DNA of 64,000 bases from Alphaproteobacteria bacterium. Its GTDB lineage: Bacteria; Pseudomonadota; Alphaproteobacteria; Micavibrionales; Micavibrionaceae. The stretch's first letter is position 1; each line of letters starts with the position of its first letter. Shown here piece after piece: positions 38,270 through 47,630 of the stretch. The notes beneath the pieces were generated by a model, which worked only from the letters and a program-made list of their open reading frames with translations, made no database searches and was not told the origin of the DNA. A program made the translations under genes and the position numbers. The DNA lies in the NCBI GenBank assembly GCA_002690045.1, contig NZDE01000011.1, positions 524,582-588,581 on the forward strand. The letters run 5' to 3'.

Positions 38270-39106
38270 ATGGAATTTATCGACTTAACAAATTGCGCCT
38301 GTAACGTTTTACGCACGGCAAATGCCGAAGACAAAGCAAAGCTAACGCGTAGCTATATTGCACAAATAAATGACCATCCTGATAAAGTCATTATCGGCAA
38401 GGCAAAGCCAGATATTCGCCCTGCACGCCCAGATAAGCCTGAGCTGCTTGATCCTAACCAAATGCCCCGCCGCCGTAATGCAGGTTCGCTAAAGAGCAAA
38501 GTGACGCTGCTTCACGCCATTGCACATATTGAATTAAACGCTATAGACTTAGCATGGGATATGGTTGCACGCTTCGCGCCTTTATATGAAGGCCATGCCG
38601 AAAAAGATACGCCCCTTACATTGCCGATGGATTTCTTTTTAGACTGGCTTAGCGTCGCTGGTGACGAAGCCAAGCACTTCTTGCTGCTGAATGATTACCT
38701 AAAAACTTTTGATGTGCGCTATGGTGATTTTCCAGCCCATGACGGCCTTTGGGAAGCGGCGGAAAAAACACGCCACGACCTTGCCGCACGCCTTGCCATT
38801 GTTCCGATGGTGTTAGAAGCCCGCGGCCTTGATGTTACCCCGCATATGATTGCCAACTTCACCGCACAAGGCGATGAAGACACGGTTGCGATCCTGAATG
38901 TAATATTGGAAGAAGAAGTTAATCATGTCCGCATTGGGCGCGTATGGTTTGAATATTTCTGCACTGCGCATGGCCATGATATCGAAAGCTACTGGCAAGC
39001 GCTCGTTCGCGAATATTTCCACGGTAAATTAAAACGCCCCTTTAATCATGATGACCGGTTTAAAGCTGGCATGATCCGCGACTGGTATGAACCGCTGGCG
39101 GATTAA
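38270..39106 (+). CDS. DUF455 family ferritin-like protein
   Basis: The 278-residue protein belongs to the DUF455 group of ferritin-like four-helix proteins. Possible di-metal ligands are seen in HAIAHIELNAIDLAWD, SVAGDEAKHFLLLND and NVILEEEVNHVRIGRVWF, that is, the EXXH-type helices expected for a diiron centre. The N-terminal part contains KPELLDPNQMPRRRN, typical of the family. The reaction is unknown; diiron oxidases or hydroxylases are the likely models. Its stop overlaps that of the convergent M48 protease gene (TTAA). Confidence 0.88.
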   Translation: MEFIDLTNCACNVLRTANAEDKAKLTRSYIAQINDHPDKVIIGKAKPDIRPARPDKPELLDPNQMPRRRNAGSLKSKVTLLHAIAHIELNAIDLAWDMVARFAPLYEGHAEKDTPLTLPMDFFLDWLSVAGDEAKHFLLLNDYLKTFDVRYGDFPAHDGLWEAAEKTRHDLAARLAIVPMVLEARGLDVTPHMIANFTAQGDEDTVAILNVILEEEVNHVRIGRVWFEYFCTAHGHDIESYWQALVREYFHGKLKRPFNHDDRFKAGMIRDWYEPLAD

Positions 39107-39906
39107 TTAACGTAACCTAGCGCTTCTAAACGTTCTTTCGCTGTTGGGTGGGTACGTAATACGTGGCTATCCAAAACACGATAAGCAAGCTTTTGTTCCG
39201 CACTCAAACCATATACAGGACGCTCTATTTCTGCATGCTTTAAATATTTATAAAGCCCATTCGCTGCCGCCCCAAAATCTTCGACAGCAGTTTTATCTGC
39301 CGCGAGCTCTTTATTCCGCATCAGCGCACGGTCAACTATGGTATGCGCACCGCGCGCCACTACCAAGCCCCCAAAAAGCCATGGCGTAACCCCTGCGCAT
39401 ATCGCTGCGCCAGACAACATTATACTGGTGTTTAATAGCGCTTTTTGCTGCAGTGTATTTTTAACATAGGGTAAATCATTATTTTTTATATGTGACAGCT
39501 CATGTGCAACGATTGCTTCGCGTGTTGAATCATCAAAATATTCAACCGCCTTCATATTGACCACAACTGCACATGAGTTTTTGCCCGTAGAAACCACATG
39601 CGCGACATCCGCACAGATTTCATCAAACTGTGGCTGCATAGTGTTAAAATCCAACCATTCAGTTTCCTCATGACGGTGGCATATAAAATCCACTTTCATA
39701 TCCGCAGGTAATATTTGCGCGTGTTTATTGAAATATGCGGTTAGAACTTCCACATCATCACAATAGTCCTCATCACTGATTTCTGCGACATGATCGTTTA
39801 ACGCTTTTGCCTGCAGCCCTACACGATCAATTTCTTTATCAAAATTTATCGCCATCTTTATTTGTCTGGGCATATATAGTGCCAGTTCTTTTAACGCTTT
39901 TAACAT
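39103..39906 (-). CDS. M48 family metallopeptidase
   Basis: The 267-residue protein has the zinc site HELSH at 135-139 and the third ligand Glu200 in NKELAADKTAVEDFG, followed by the THPTAKERLEAL tail. Two hydrophobic segments around residues 157-186 would anchor it in the membrane, as in HtpX-type proteases, although the arrangement is shorter and the N-terminal half is soluble and unlike HtpX. It probably degrades membrane or exported proteins. Confidence 0.85.
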   Translation of the reverse strand: MLKALKELALYMPRQIKMAINFDKEIDRVGLQAKALNDHVAEISDEDYCDDVEVLTAYFNKHAQILPADMKVDFICHRHEETEWLDFNTMQPQFDEICADVAHVVSTGKNSCAVVVNMKAVEYFDDSTREAIVAHELSHIKNNDLPYVKNTLQQKALLNTSIMLSGAAICAGVTPWLFGGLVVARGAHTIVDRALMRNKELAADKTAVEDFGAAANGLYKYLKHAEIERPVYGLSAEQKLAYRVLDSHVLRTHPTAKERLEALGYVN

Positions 39907-40063
39907 GAAACTCTGCTTTTTCTTTTTATATTATCTTAGATCTACACACATGATCGGAATATGTCAATTCAATAAAATACCTGCTGGATAGACAAGCGCA
40001 AAAGCCAGTGCTAAATTATCCGCAGCAATAAAAAACAATAAATAAATGACAGGAAGGCATACC

Positions 40064-41287
40064 ATGAAAACACAAGATTATATTTCACGCGAAGAACAAT
40101 ATTTGGCTTATAACTACCACCCGCTTCCTGTTGTCTTAAACAAGGCTGAAGGCGTTTGGCTATGGGATGTAGAAGGCAATAAATATCTCGATTTCTTAAG
40201 CGCCTATAGTGCGGTTAGTGCGGGCCATGTGAACCCACGCCTTAAAAAAGCCCTTATTGACCAACTTGAAACGCTCGATGTACCAAGCCGTGCGTTCTAC
40301 ACAGATAAACTCGGCCTTTTTGCTGAAAAGCTTTGTAAAGTTACGGGCATGGATAAAATGCTCCCGATGAATACGGGCGCAGAAGCCGTTGAAACGGCGG
40401 TTAAAGCGGCGCGCCGTTGGGGCTACACCAAGAAAAACATCCCTTCGGATCAAGCGAAAATCTTGGTATCATCTGGCAACTTCCATGGCCGTACAACCAC
40501 CATTGTCGGCTTTTCATCTGATGACGAATATAAAGAAAACTTCGGCCCATTTGATGGCGGTTTTGATATTGTGCCATATGGTGATTTGGATGCCTTTGAA
40601 AAAGCAGCATCAAACCCGAATGTTTGCGCGTATATTACTGAACCTATGCAAGGCGAAGCGGGCATTATCATCCCACCAAAAGGCTGGTTAAAATCCATAC
40701 AGGAAATTTGTAAGAAACATAATGTCTTGCTGATCTGTGATGAAATCCAATCCGGCATTGGCCGTACAGGTAAAGACTTTGCCTTCCAGCATGAAATTGA
40801 TAGGCCAGATGGCTTAATCCTTGGCAAGGCACTTGGCGGCGGAGTATACCCTGTATCCGCATTCCTAGCTCGCGCTGATGTGATGGATGTATTTAACCCT
40901 GGTTCGCACGGCTCAACATTTGGCGGCAACCCTATAGCTGCAGCGATCGGCATTGAATCCCTCAACATTTTAGAAGAAGAAAAATTGGCTGAACGCAGTG
41001 CAGAGCTTGGCGCCTACACAATAGATAAAATCCGTGAAATGAATAGTCCGCTTGTCCAAGACCTACGCGGCGCAGGGCTATGGATTGGCATTGATATAGA
41101 TCCGACGCGCGCATCTGCCCGCGCTGTGTGCGAGGCACTCAAACTACGCGGCCTACTGTGCAAAGAAACACATGAAACCGTCGTTCGCCTCGCACCGCCA
41201 CTGACCATCACCAAAGACGACATTGATTGGGCGCTTAGCCAAATTCAAAACGTCTTTAAATTAATGGAGCAAAAAGCCGCCGCATAA
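40064..41287 (+). CDS. rocD: ornithine aminotransferase
   Basis: The enzyme converts ornithine and 2-oxoglutarate to glutamate semialdehyde and glutamate using pyridoxal phosphate. I chose the ATG at 40064, preceded by AGGAAGG; an earlier ATG at 40046 adds six residues. The 407-residue protein has NTGAEAVETAVKAARRW, the LICDEIQSGIGRTGK segment with the PLP-contacting Asp, and the Schiff-base Lys in GLILGKALGGGVYP, then HGSTFGGNP. The ornithine-type N-terminus NYHPLPVVL supports the specific assignment over other class III transaminases. Confidence 0.92.
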   Translation: MKTQDYISREEQYLAYNYHPLPVVLNKAEGVWLWDVEGNKYLDFLSAYSAVSAGHVNPRLKKALIDQLETLDVPSRAFYTDKLGLFAEKLCKVTGMDKMLPMNTGAEAVETAVKAARRWGYTKKNIPSDQAKILVSSGNFHGRTTTIVGFSSDDEYKENFGPFDGGFDIVPYGDLDAFEKAASNPNVCAYITEPMQGEAGIIIPPKGWLKSIQEICKKHNVLLICDEIQSGIGRTGKDFAFQHEIDRPDGLILGKALGGGVYPVSAFLARADVMDVFNPGSHGSTFGGNPIAAAIGIESLNILEEEKLAERSAELGAYTIDKIREMNSPLVQDLRGAGLWIGIDIDPTRASARAVCEALKLRGLLCKETHETVVRLAPPLTITKDDIDWALSQIQNVFKLMEQKAAA

Positions 41288-41299
41288 GGTTCAAATACG

Positions 41300-41400
41300 T
41301 TCCTGCTTGAGATGGTCTTGTGACTAGGCATAAGGCGCACAGCCTAGCAGCGCTAGGTAAGTAACGAATAACGACGTCCCAAGACCATCTCAAGCAGGAA
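41300..41400. repeat. 101-base interrupted palindrome after ornithine aminotransferase
   Basis: TTCCTGCTTGAGATGGTCTTG (41300-41320) and its exact complement at 41380-41400 form a 21-base perfect inverted repeat, extended to 25 bases with one mismatch. The interior of about 51 bases can form two alternative six-base stems: CTAGGC with GCCTAG, or CCTAGC with GCTAGG. It begins 12 bases after the rocD stop and ends next to the terminator of the small RNA candidate. It has no T run. It looks like an intergenic palindromic repeat element or a tiny non-coding insertion. Confidence 0.75.
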
Positions 41401-41401
41401 T

Positions 41402-41609
41402 ATAAAAAGCCGCAAGTGGAGTTGGGGAAGCTCCACTTGCGTGTGTGAGGGCTATATAGAATAGCCTAAGGGTAGTGTGGGTTTTAACTTCCTTAAAAGA
41501 CCTGCTTCAAAGGAGGCATTTACTACTCACAATTCATGGCGCATCCGTTATGCCATTACCACAAACTGCTTTCGTATACTTTATACGTGTTAGGATGCGC
41601 TTGGATCAC
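41402..41609 (-). ncRNA. candidate small RNA of about 208 bases
   Basis: A promoter-like pair (TTGTTA and TATGAT, 17 bases apart) points to a start near 41609, and a strong terminator ends at about 41404. Between them the minus-strand transcript can form a stem of GCGCATCC with GGATGCGC (41593-41600 and 41539-41546), an inner CGTATA/TATACG hairpin (41573-41587), a GGCTAT/ATAGCC hairpin (41450-41466) and the terminator stem. An apparently unpaired CCTCCTTT (41509-41516) is complementary to a Shine-Dalgarno sequence. No protein frame of note is present. It does not look like tmRNA, SRP RNA, RNase P or 6S by eye. Confidence 0.55.
41404..41441 (-). terminator. rho-independent terminator of the small RNA candidate
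   Basis: CGCAAGTGGAG and CTCCACTTGCG form a perfect 11-base stem with a nine-base loop. On the minus strand GC and five T residues follow. On the plus strand no T run follows, so the terminator works only for minus-strand transcripts. Confidence 0.88.
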
Positions 41610-41615
41610 TAATAC

Positions 41616-41644
41616 ATCATAAAAAACGGCTTTCTTAGTAACAA
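41616..41644 (-). promoter_or_regulatory. sigma-70-like promoter for the small RNA candidate
   Basis: On the minus strand TTGTTA (41639-41644) and TATGAT (41616-41621) are separated by exactly 17 bases, which matches the housekeeping consensus in four and five of six positions. The -10 box lies about seven bases before a G at 41609. The promoter overlaps the terminator of the upstream gene. Confidence 0.55.
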
Positions 41645-41659
41645 AGAAAACCGTTTTTC
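41621..41659 (-). terminator. terminator after the exported protein gene
   Basis: AAAAACGG and CCGTTTTT pair, then after one mismatch TTTCTT and AAGAAA pair, giving a long stem with a six-base loop. A and T runs on both sides make it able to work in both directions. It lies 25 bases after the stop at 41684. Confidence 0.8.
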
Positions 41660-41683
41660 TAAATTTTTATTTACTAAGCTAAC

Positions 41684-42277
41684 TTAGTAATGCAAATCAA
41701 CATTTTGGCCATATATAGATATTATATCTTCACTTACGACTGCGTCATAATCAATATCTATAACAAATTCGCCGTTAATTTTCCCCTTGCCAGTCACCCT
41801 GCCATGGGTTGTTTCATCCTTAATATTATCCCCTAAGTCAAAAATCTTAAGTTGCTCTGGGTTTTCTACACCCAAGGTTTTTAAGAACATAGGGCCAAAT
41901 CGTATTTCGCCTTCATAAGAAATTTTTTGTTCTAGCTGCGCGGTGCTTATATCATAACGTGCGCAGCTCTCAGCCCCTTTTCTGGCAACCAAAGTAAATT
42001 TACCATTACTGTTATCATTTGTAACAATAGAAAACTCACAATCTTTCATCACACAACTGTGGTTACTCAATACACTTTTTCTTTCTTTTCTGTTTATAAG
42101 TGCCTTACGTTCGTCACGCTTACACGGCCTATATTCTGATGTCTTATATATATACTCATATTTCTTATTTAGCTTTGTTGCTAAATTTTCAGATGTATCC
42201 GCCAAAGCATATTGCGATACGATCACAAGCCCCAATACGGATAAGGTTAACGCCTTAAGCATCGATAAAATTTTCAT
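41684..42277 (-). CDS. exported protein of unknown function, 197 residues
   Basis: The protein has a Sec signal peptide with a probable cut after YALA. The mature part contains four to five Cys residues, among them CKRDERKALINRKERKS, NHSCVMKDCEFSIV and AESCARYD, which suggests disulfides in the periplasm. The C-terminal half, with GRVTGKGKINGEFVIDIDYDAV, looks like beta strands. No family is recognised. It has its own terminator downstream and the mdh terminator upstream, so it is transcribed alone. Confidence 0.7.
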   Translation of the reverse strand: MKILSMLKALTLSVLGLVIVSQYALADTSENLATKLNKKYEYIYKTSEYRPCKRDERKALINRKERKSVLSNHSCVMKDCEFSIVTNDNSNGKFTLVARKGAESCARYDISTAQLEQKISYEGEIRFGPMFLKTLGVENPEQLKIFDLGDNIKDETTHGRVTGKGKINGEFVIDIDYDAVVSEDIISIYGQNVDLHY

Positions 42278-42340
42278 ATTCTGTATCCTAAATTTTAAAA
42301 TTAACGGTGAAAATTTATCATGAAAAACTTATCGAAAAGT

Positions 42341-42380
42341 AAAAAAGCCCAGCAAGCTTAGTAAAAAACCTGCTGGACTT
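42341..42380 (-). terminator. rho-independent terminator of mdh
   Basis: On the minus strand AGTCCAGCAGG pairs with CTTGCTGGGCT (11 pairs with two G-U) across a T-rich loop, followed by six T residues. It starts about 28 bases after the mdh stop. Confidence 0.85.
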
Positions 42381-42407
42381 TTGCGTATCTTTTAAACGTG
42401 AAAGTAA

Positions 42408-43370
<963 letters not shown>

Positions 43371-43556
43371 CTAAACAAGACAAAATTAAAAACCTGACAT
43401 CAAGATACGCCAATTCTAAATTAGTACAAGGGCTAAGCCCAAAAATTATGCTGATAATCATAAAGATTTTTTGTTTTCCATATTCATTGACTTCCCTTTA
43501 AAATTCATGTAGAGTGGCTCTTTACAAAATAGAAAGCTTATAACGGGGATGAACAT

Positions 43557-44099
43557 ATGAGCGCGGATGAACAAAACAAAAATGCCTTTGAACGCTGGCT
43601 TGATAAAGGCAATCCAGTGACGAAAAATATTAAACTAGCCGCCACATCTTGCGCGGCGCTTGGCCTAGTTACCGCAATTGTACTTGGCTCTATTAACGAA
43701 TATAAAGCAGAGGCCGACGACACTATATATGCGCTCAAGGAAAATGACATCGTTTTGTTTGATTCACACCAAGACTGTGTCAATCAGGGCTATGACATAT
43801 TGGCATGCTATGATTCACAGATAAATGCGATTAATCTTAAAGATAAGTTTACCACTCCCGTTGAAGCCATGGATTTTCATCAATGTGCTGAGATATTTGG
43901 CAGCTGTCCTGAACGTATAAGCCAGTTTACACGCGGCTTTAATTTAGACCTTTATAAATATCGCCCTATTGCTTCATCATGGGTTGCGGTTAAAGACGAT
44001 ATTTCAATAGCTGCACCATTATATAAATTGGCGCAGAAAGACCCTAAAGTAGATCAATACATACGCATCGATGGCGTATTTATGGCGCATTACAAATAA
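43557..44099 (+). CDS. DUF1190-like membrane-anchored protein
   Basis: The 180-residue protein has a polar N-terminus (with ERWLDKGNPVTKNIKL), one hydrophobic segment near residues 28-46, and an external part with the spaced Cys pattern DCVNQGYDILACYDSQ and QCAEIFGSCPERI, followed by YKYRPIASSWVAVKDD. This Cys and Tyr-Arg-Pro spacing resembles the DUF1190 (YgiB) family, whose role is unknown. I judge the homology as likely but not certain. Confidence 0.65.
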   Translation: MSADEQNKNAFERWLDKGNPVTKNIKLAATSCAALGLVTAIVLGSINEYKAEADDTIYALKENDIVLFDSHQDCVNQGYDILACYDSQINAINLKDKFTTPVEAMDFHQCAEIFGSCPERISQFTRGFNLDLYKYRPIASSWVAVKDDISIAAPLYKLAQKDPKVDQYIRIDGVFMAHYK

Positions 44100-44131
44100 T
44101 AAAAACGCCGCTGAATTAATTCGCGGCGTTT
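44097..44131 (-). terminator. terminator shared by convergent grpE and the DUF1190-like gene
   Basis: AAACGCCGC and GCGGCGTTT form a nine-base perfect stem with an 11-base loop. On the minus strand five T residues follow, so it serves grpE best; on the plus strand the tail is TTTGTTAT, so it may also work for the opposite gene. Confidence 0.85.
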
Positions 44132-44137
44132 GTTATA

Positions 44138-44845
44138 TTAGACTTCTTCGTCAACAGCGTGATTAGGCGCTGCTCCAGGGTCGCCTTTGGCGACACCGAC
44201 ACGCGCCGGACGCAATAAACGCCCACTAATCACATAACCTGGCTCAATTACCTGAATAACAACGCCTTCTGGCTTGCCTGACCCTGGCGCTTCAAACATA
44301 ACTTCATGGAAGTTCGGGTCGAACCGCTCATCCAATGGCTCTATTTTCTGAATACCATGCGATGTAAAAATCTTTAGCATGTCATTTTGCACAGATTCAA
44401 CGCCAGTAATAACGGCATTAATGCGTTCATCCACTTCTTTTAAATCTTCCGGTACAGAATCCATAGCGCGGGAGAAGTTATCAAGCACATCAAGTAAATC
44501 ACGTGCAAAGCGTGAAATTGCATATTTCCCTGCATCTTCACGGTCTTTCAACGCGCGGCGGCGTGTGTTTTCTGCTTCGGCCAACGCACGTAATGCACGC
44601 TCTTTTTCCTGTGCGACGGCTTGCTCAAGTTCAGCTATGCGCACTGCACTGTCTGCACCCGCGAAAGTATCTTCGGTGAACATTGGTGGTTCTTCTTCTC
44701 CTGTGAACGGTGAAGAGTCCTCTTGCATATCATCTTGTTCAGGCTGCTGTTGTGCTGCGGCGGCGTTTTCTACATCCATATTTTTTTCTTCCTTTCCCGC
44801 GTCGTCTTCGGGTGAATTTTTTGGTTCGTTATTTTGCTCGGTCAT
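44138..44845 (-). CDS. grpE: nucleotide exchange factor GrpE
   Basis: GrpE releases ADP from DnaK. The 235-residue protein has a long acidic, Gln-rich, disordered N-terminal region (about 75 residues), then the coiled coil ELEQAVAQEKERALRALAEAENTRRRALKDRED, and the C-terminal beta domain with IEPLDERFDPNFHEVMFE and VIEPGYVISGRLLRPARVGVAKG, which is the family signature. It lies downstream of hrcA on the same strand but is separated from it by an exported-protein gene. Confidence 0.95.
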   Translation of the reverse strand: MTEQNNEPKNSPEDDAGKEEKNMDVENAAAAQQQPEQDDMQEDSSPFTGEEEPPMFTEDTFAGADSAVRIAELEQAVAQEKERALRALAEAENTRRRALKDREDAGKYAISRFARDLLDVLDNFSRAMDSVPEDLKEVDERINAVITGVESVQNDMLKIFTSHGIQKIEPLDERFDPNFHEVMFEAPGSGKPEGVVIQVIEPGYVISGRLLRPARVGVAKGDPGAAPNHAVDEEV

Positions 44846-44884
44846 CTATGACACCACTCTTATACTATTAAAATCACGTTTTAC

Positions 44885-45739
44885 TTACAGACGGCCTATG
44901 TTTACACGCAAAGGCACAACACGTCCATCTTCATCAATATCTATAGACTGGAATGTGAAATATGGCTCATCTTTCAAACGGTCAGAAACCTTCATCTCAC
45001 TATTATCAAGCACAACGTAATAAGGACGCTGACGCTCATCATGGCGAACTTTGTAATCATGAATTTCATAACCGCTTTCGCGCACTAGCGCGCGCAGTTT
45101 ACGCAACATTAAATCTTCATTATACGGCGCGTAATCAGGGAATACGCGAAACGCGCCTGCGGGCATTGGTTCATACACTAATTCATTTTCAGCGTTATCA
45201 ACTTTGAAATAAGTTTGCTTGCTGCGTGGGATTAGTTTATAAACGCCATTCTCTTCGCGTAAATCAAACGCGTCTGACATAGTGCGGTTCCAAATGCGCA
45301 CTTGTTTCACACCACCCTCTACCATTGCTTTTAGATCCAATGGCAAACGGTATTCAGCATAGCTGTGCCGCCCGCATACATCATTGCCCTTATCATCAAG
45401 CATTTTATAGGTTTGGATCGCCCAGCCAGAAAACTCAATTTCTAACATGCCTAGGTTATCTTTAAGTTCAACATCATAATCATCAATAGATGCACAGCTG
45501 CTTTCGACATTCGATGCACGGAAGTTCAACGACGCCATACCCGGTTTTTTATATGATTGTGATAGGCTTAATTTTACGCCGAAAGGTAAAGGTTTTGAAC
45601 TTAATCGCTGCTTCACATATGTTTGGCCTTCAGCCGCAACCATATCCGATTCAGCCTGTGCTAGCGGCGCTAGTGATAACGATAATACGGCTGTGCATAG
45701 AGCAACGCGCTTTATTTTATGCATGAATAACTTGTTCAT
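44885..45739 (-). CDS. exported protein of unknown function, 284 residues
   Basis: The protein has a signal peptide with a probable cut after LAQA. The mature protein is beta-rich by appearance, with KLSLSQSYKKPGMASLNFRASNVESSC and the Cys-containing DDKGNDVCGRHSYAEYRLPLDL, then a C-terminal half rich in charged residues. No family is recognised. It lies between hrcA and grpE, all on the minus strand, with 18 bases to hrcA and 39 to grpE, so it may be under the same heat-shock control. Confidence 0.65.
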   Translation of the reverse strand: MNKLFMHKIKRVALCTAVLSLSLAPLAQAESDMVAAEGQTYVKQRLSSKPLPFGVKLSLSQSYKKPGMASLNFRASNVESSCASIDDYDVELKDNLGMLEIEFSGWAIQTYKMLDDKGNDVCGRHSYAEYRLPLDLKAMVEGGVKQVRIWNRTMSDAFDLREENGVYKLIPRSKQTYFKVDNAENELVYEPMPAGAFRVFPDYAPYNEDLMLRKLRALVRESGYEIHDYKVRHDERQRPYYVVLDNSEMKVSDRLKDEPYFTFQSIDIDEDGRVVPLRVNIGRL

Positions 45740-45757
45740 AATCGTCTTTACCTTTGG

Positions 45758-46798
45758 TTACCCTATCAATTTTGTTAAAACACGCGACGTGTAGTCTAGT
45801 ATCGGTATAATTCGTCCATAATTCAACCGTGTTGGACCAATTACCCCCAACGCTCCAATGATATTATTATCGGCATTTTTATACGGGGCAATCATCATCG
45901 ACCACCCAGCATGGTTAAAAATATCATTTTCTGCGCCTAAATACACCTTTACACCATCACCATCACTAGTCGATTGAACAAGCTGCATCATGCGCTGCTG
46001 GTCTTCAATCAAAGTAAACAGATCACGCGCGCGCTCAACATCCTCAATCGCCTGTACATCTTCCAACAGTTTAGATTGCCCTTTAATAATTAGATGTGGC
46101 TCATTAGCTTGATTAGTTGTAGCAACAGCAAGGCCTTTAGTCACCAAGTCCGTAGTAATCCGATCCAAATGAATACGGTTCTTCTTCATCGCATCCGCCA
46201 ATGTGCGGGATATATCACCAATGGTGCGCCCAGCACAAAGTTCATTTATAAAATTCGACAGACGCTGTAATTCAGATTCGCTGACGTCTTTATCTAACTC
46301 AATCAAACGGTTCTCGATCAGGCCATCAGTCGACACAATTACAACCAGAGCCTGCGCAGGGGCTATTTTAACAAACTGAATTTGGCGCACGGCTTTATCC
46401 AGTTTTGGGGCAAGAACTAAACCTAAATGCCGCGAAAGACCTGATAATGTTTGTCCAGCGCGGTTTAGCATATCGTTGGTCGTTTCCCCCGCCTGCGCAC
46501 AAATTTGGTCAATATGCGCTTTGTCTTGTTGGTCGATATCGCCAATCTCCATTAAACCATCAATATAAAATTTAAGGCCGCGCGAGGTTGGGATGCGTCC
46601 TGCCGAAGTATGTGGCGCAATGATCAGCCCCTGACTTTCCAACGACGCCATAACATTGCGGATTGTCGCAGATGAAACATCAAGTGCAAGGTCGGCCAGA
46701 ACTTGTTTGGAGCCAATCGGCATCCCCATGCGTAAATAATTTTCAACAATATAGCTGAAAATATATTCTGAACGTTCATTTAATTCGATCATCGACAT
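45758..46798 (-). CDS. hrcA: heat-inducible transcription repressor HrcA
   Basis: HrcA represses chaperone genes by binding the CIRCE dyad. The 346-residue protein has the winged-helix N-terminus MIELNERSEYIFSYIVENYLRMGMPIGSKQ, ATIRNVMASLESQGLI, and HTSAGRIPTSRGLKFYIDGL, then the GAF-like dimerisation domain and the C-terminal IGALGVIGPTRLNYGRII. The start may be at 46798 or two codons later. I saw no CIRCE-like dyad in the 105 bases between hrcA and rph. Confidence 0.95.
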   Translation of the reverse strand: MSMIELNERSEYIFSYIVENYLRMGMPIGSKQVLADLALDVSSATIRNVMASLESQGLIIAPHTSAGRIPTSRGLKFYIDGLMEIGDIDQQDKAHIDQICAQAGETTNDMLNRAGQTLSGLSRHLGLVLAPKLDKAVRQIQFVKIAPAQALVVIVSTDGLIENRLIELDKDVSESELQRLSNFINELCAGRTIGDISRTLADAMKKNRIHLDRITTDLVTKGLAVATTNQANEPHLIIKGQSKLLEDVQAIEDVERARDLFTLIEDQQRMMQLVQSTSDGDGVKVYLGAENDIFNHAGWSMMIAPYKNADNNIIGALGVIGPTRLNYGRIIPILDYTSRVLTKLIG

Positions 46799-46903
46799 GA
46801 TTTATTCGGCTTTAACTCTCGCGAAAACTTGCATTCTTTACCCGCATACAATATAAGCCATAGGACTATTCGTAAAGAAAATTAATAAACCAAGGATGAA
46901 CTG

Positions 46904-47623
46904 ATGACACGCCCATCAAGCCGTACCCCAGATGAATTACGCACTATTGAAATTATTCCAGATTTTTTACCGCATGCGGAAGGCTCTTGCCTCATTAAAT
47001 GTGGAAACACACATGTTATTTGTACGGCCAGCGTTGAAGAAAAAGTCCCTGGCTGGATGCGTAACACTGGTAAAGGTTGGGTGACAGCTGAATATGGCAT
47101 GCTACCGCGCTCAACGGGTCAACGTATGGATCGTGAAGCCGCGCGCGGCAAACAATCAGGCCGTACACAAGAAATTCAGCGCCTAATCGGTCGCGCCCTT
47201 CGCGCCGTTGTTGACATGAAAAAGCTTGGCGAGCGTCAAATTAAAATCGACTGTGATGTCATTCAGGCTGATGGCGGTACGCGCACAGCATCCATAACAG
47301 GGGCATATGTTGCACTTTCGCGAGCAATTAACCACTTAATGATGATTGGGCTGCTCAAAGAAACACCACTAACAGATAGCGTTGCGGCGATTTCTTGCGG
47401 TATTTACAAAGGTGAGGCCGTCCTTGACCTAGATTATGATGAAGATTCAAACGCTGAAACAGATGCAAACTTTGTCCTTACAGGCAATGGCAAGATTGTT
47501 GAGATTCAAGGCACAGCCGAAGAAGCGCCGTTTTCGGAAGAAGAATTCATAGCCATGTTACGCCTTGCACAAAAAGGCTGCGCTGAATTAAAAACAGAAC
47601 AAGAAAATGCTGTAAAAGCATAG
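46904..47623 (+). CDS. rph: ribonuclease PH
   Basis: RNase PH trims tRNA 3' ends phosphorolytically. The 239-residue protein has the N-terminal [15 protein letters not shown], then [22 protein letters not shown], the [14 protein letters not shown] segment with active-site Arg residues, and the C-terminal [21 protein letters not shown]. An AAGGA site precedes the ATG. It is divergent from hrcA, the order found in most alphaproteobacteria, and begins an operon with rdgB and hemW. Confidence 0.96.
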   Translation: MTRPSSRTPDELRTIEIIPDFLPHAEGSCLIKCGNTHVICTASVEEKVPGWMRNTGKGWVTAEYGMLPRSTGQRMDREAARGKQSGRTQEIQRLIGRALRAVVDMKKLGERQIKIDCDVIQADGGTRTASITGAYVALSRAINHLMMIGLLKETPLTDSVAAISCGIYKGEAVLDLDYDEDSNAETDANFVLTGNGKIVEIQGTAEEAPFSEEEFIAMLRLAQKGCAELKTEQENAVKA

Positions 47624-47630
47624 GCAAATC

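Noticed and set aside
41288-41300. GGTTCAAATAC, similar to a tRNA T loop
   Set aside because: No acceptor, anticodon or D arm can be built around it. It is the sequence right after the rocD stop.
41533-41620. Short frame MAHPLCHYHKL of 28 codons after AAAGGAGG
   Set aside because: The ATG is about 20 bases from the ribosome-site-like sequence, the peptide is not protein-like, and the region fits a minus-strand RNA better.
46799-46903. CIRCE element in front of hrcA
   Set aside because: No TTAGCACTC-N9-GAGTGCTAA-like dyad is present.
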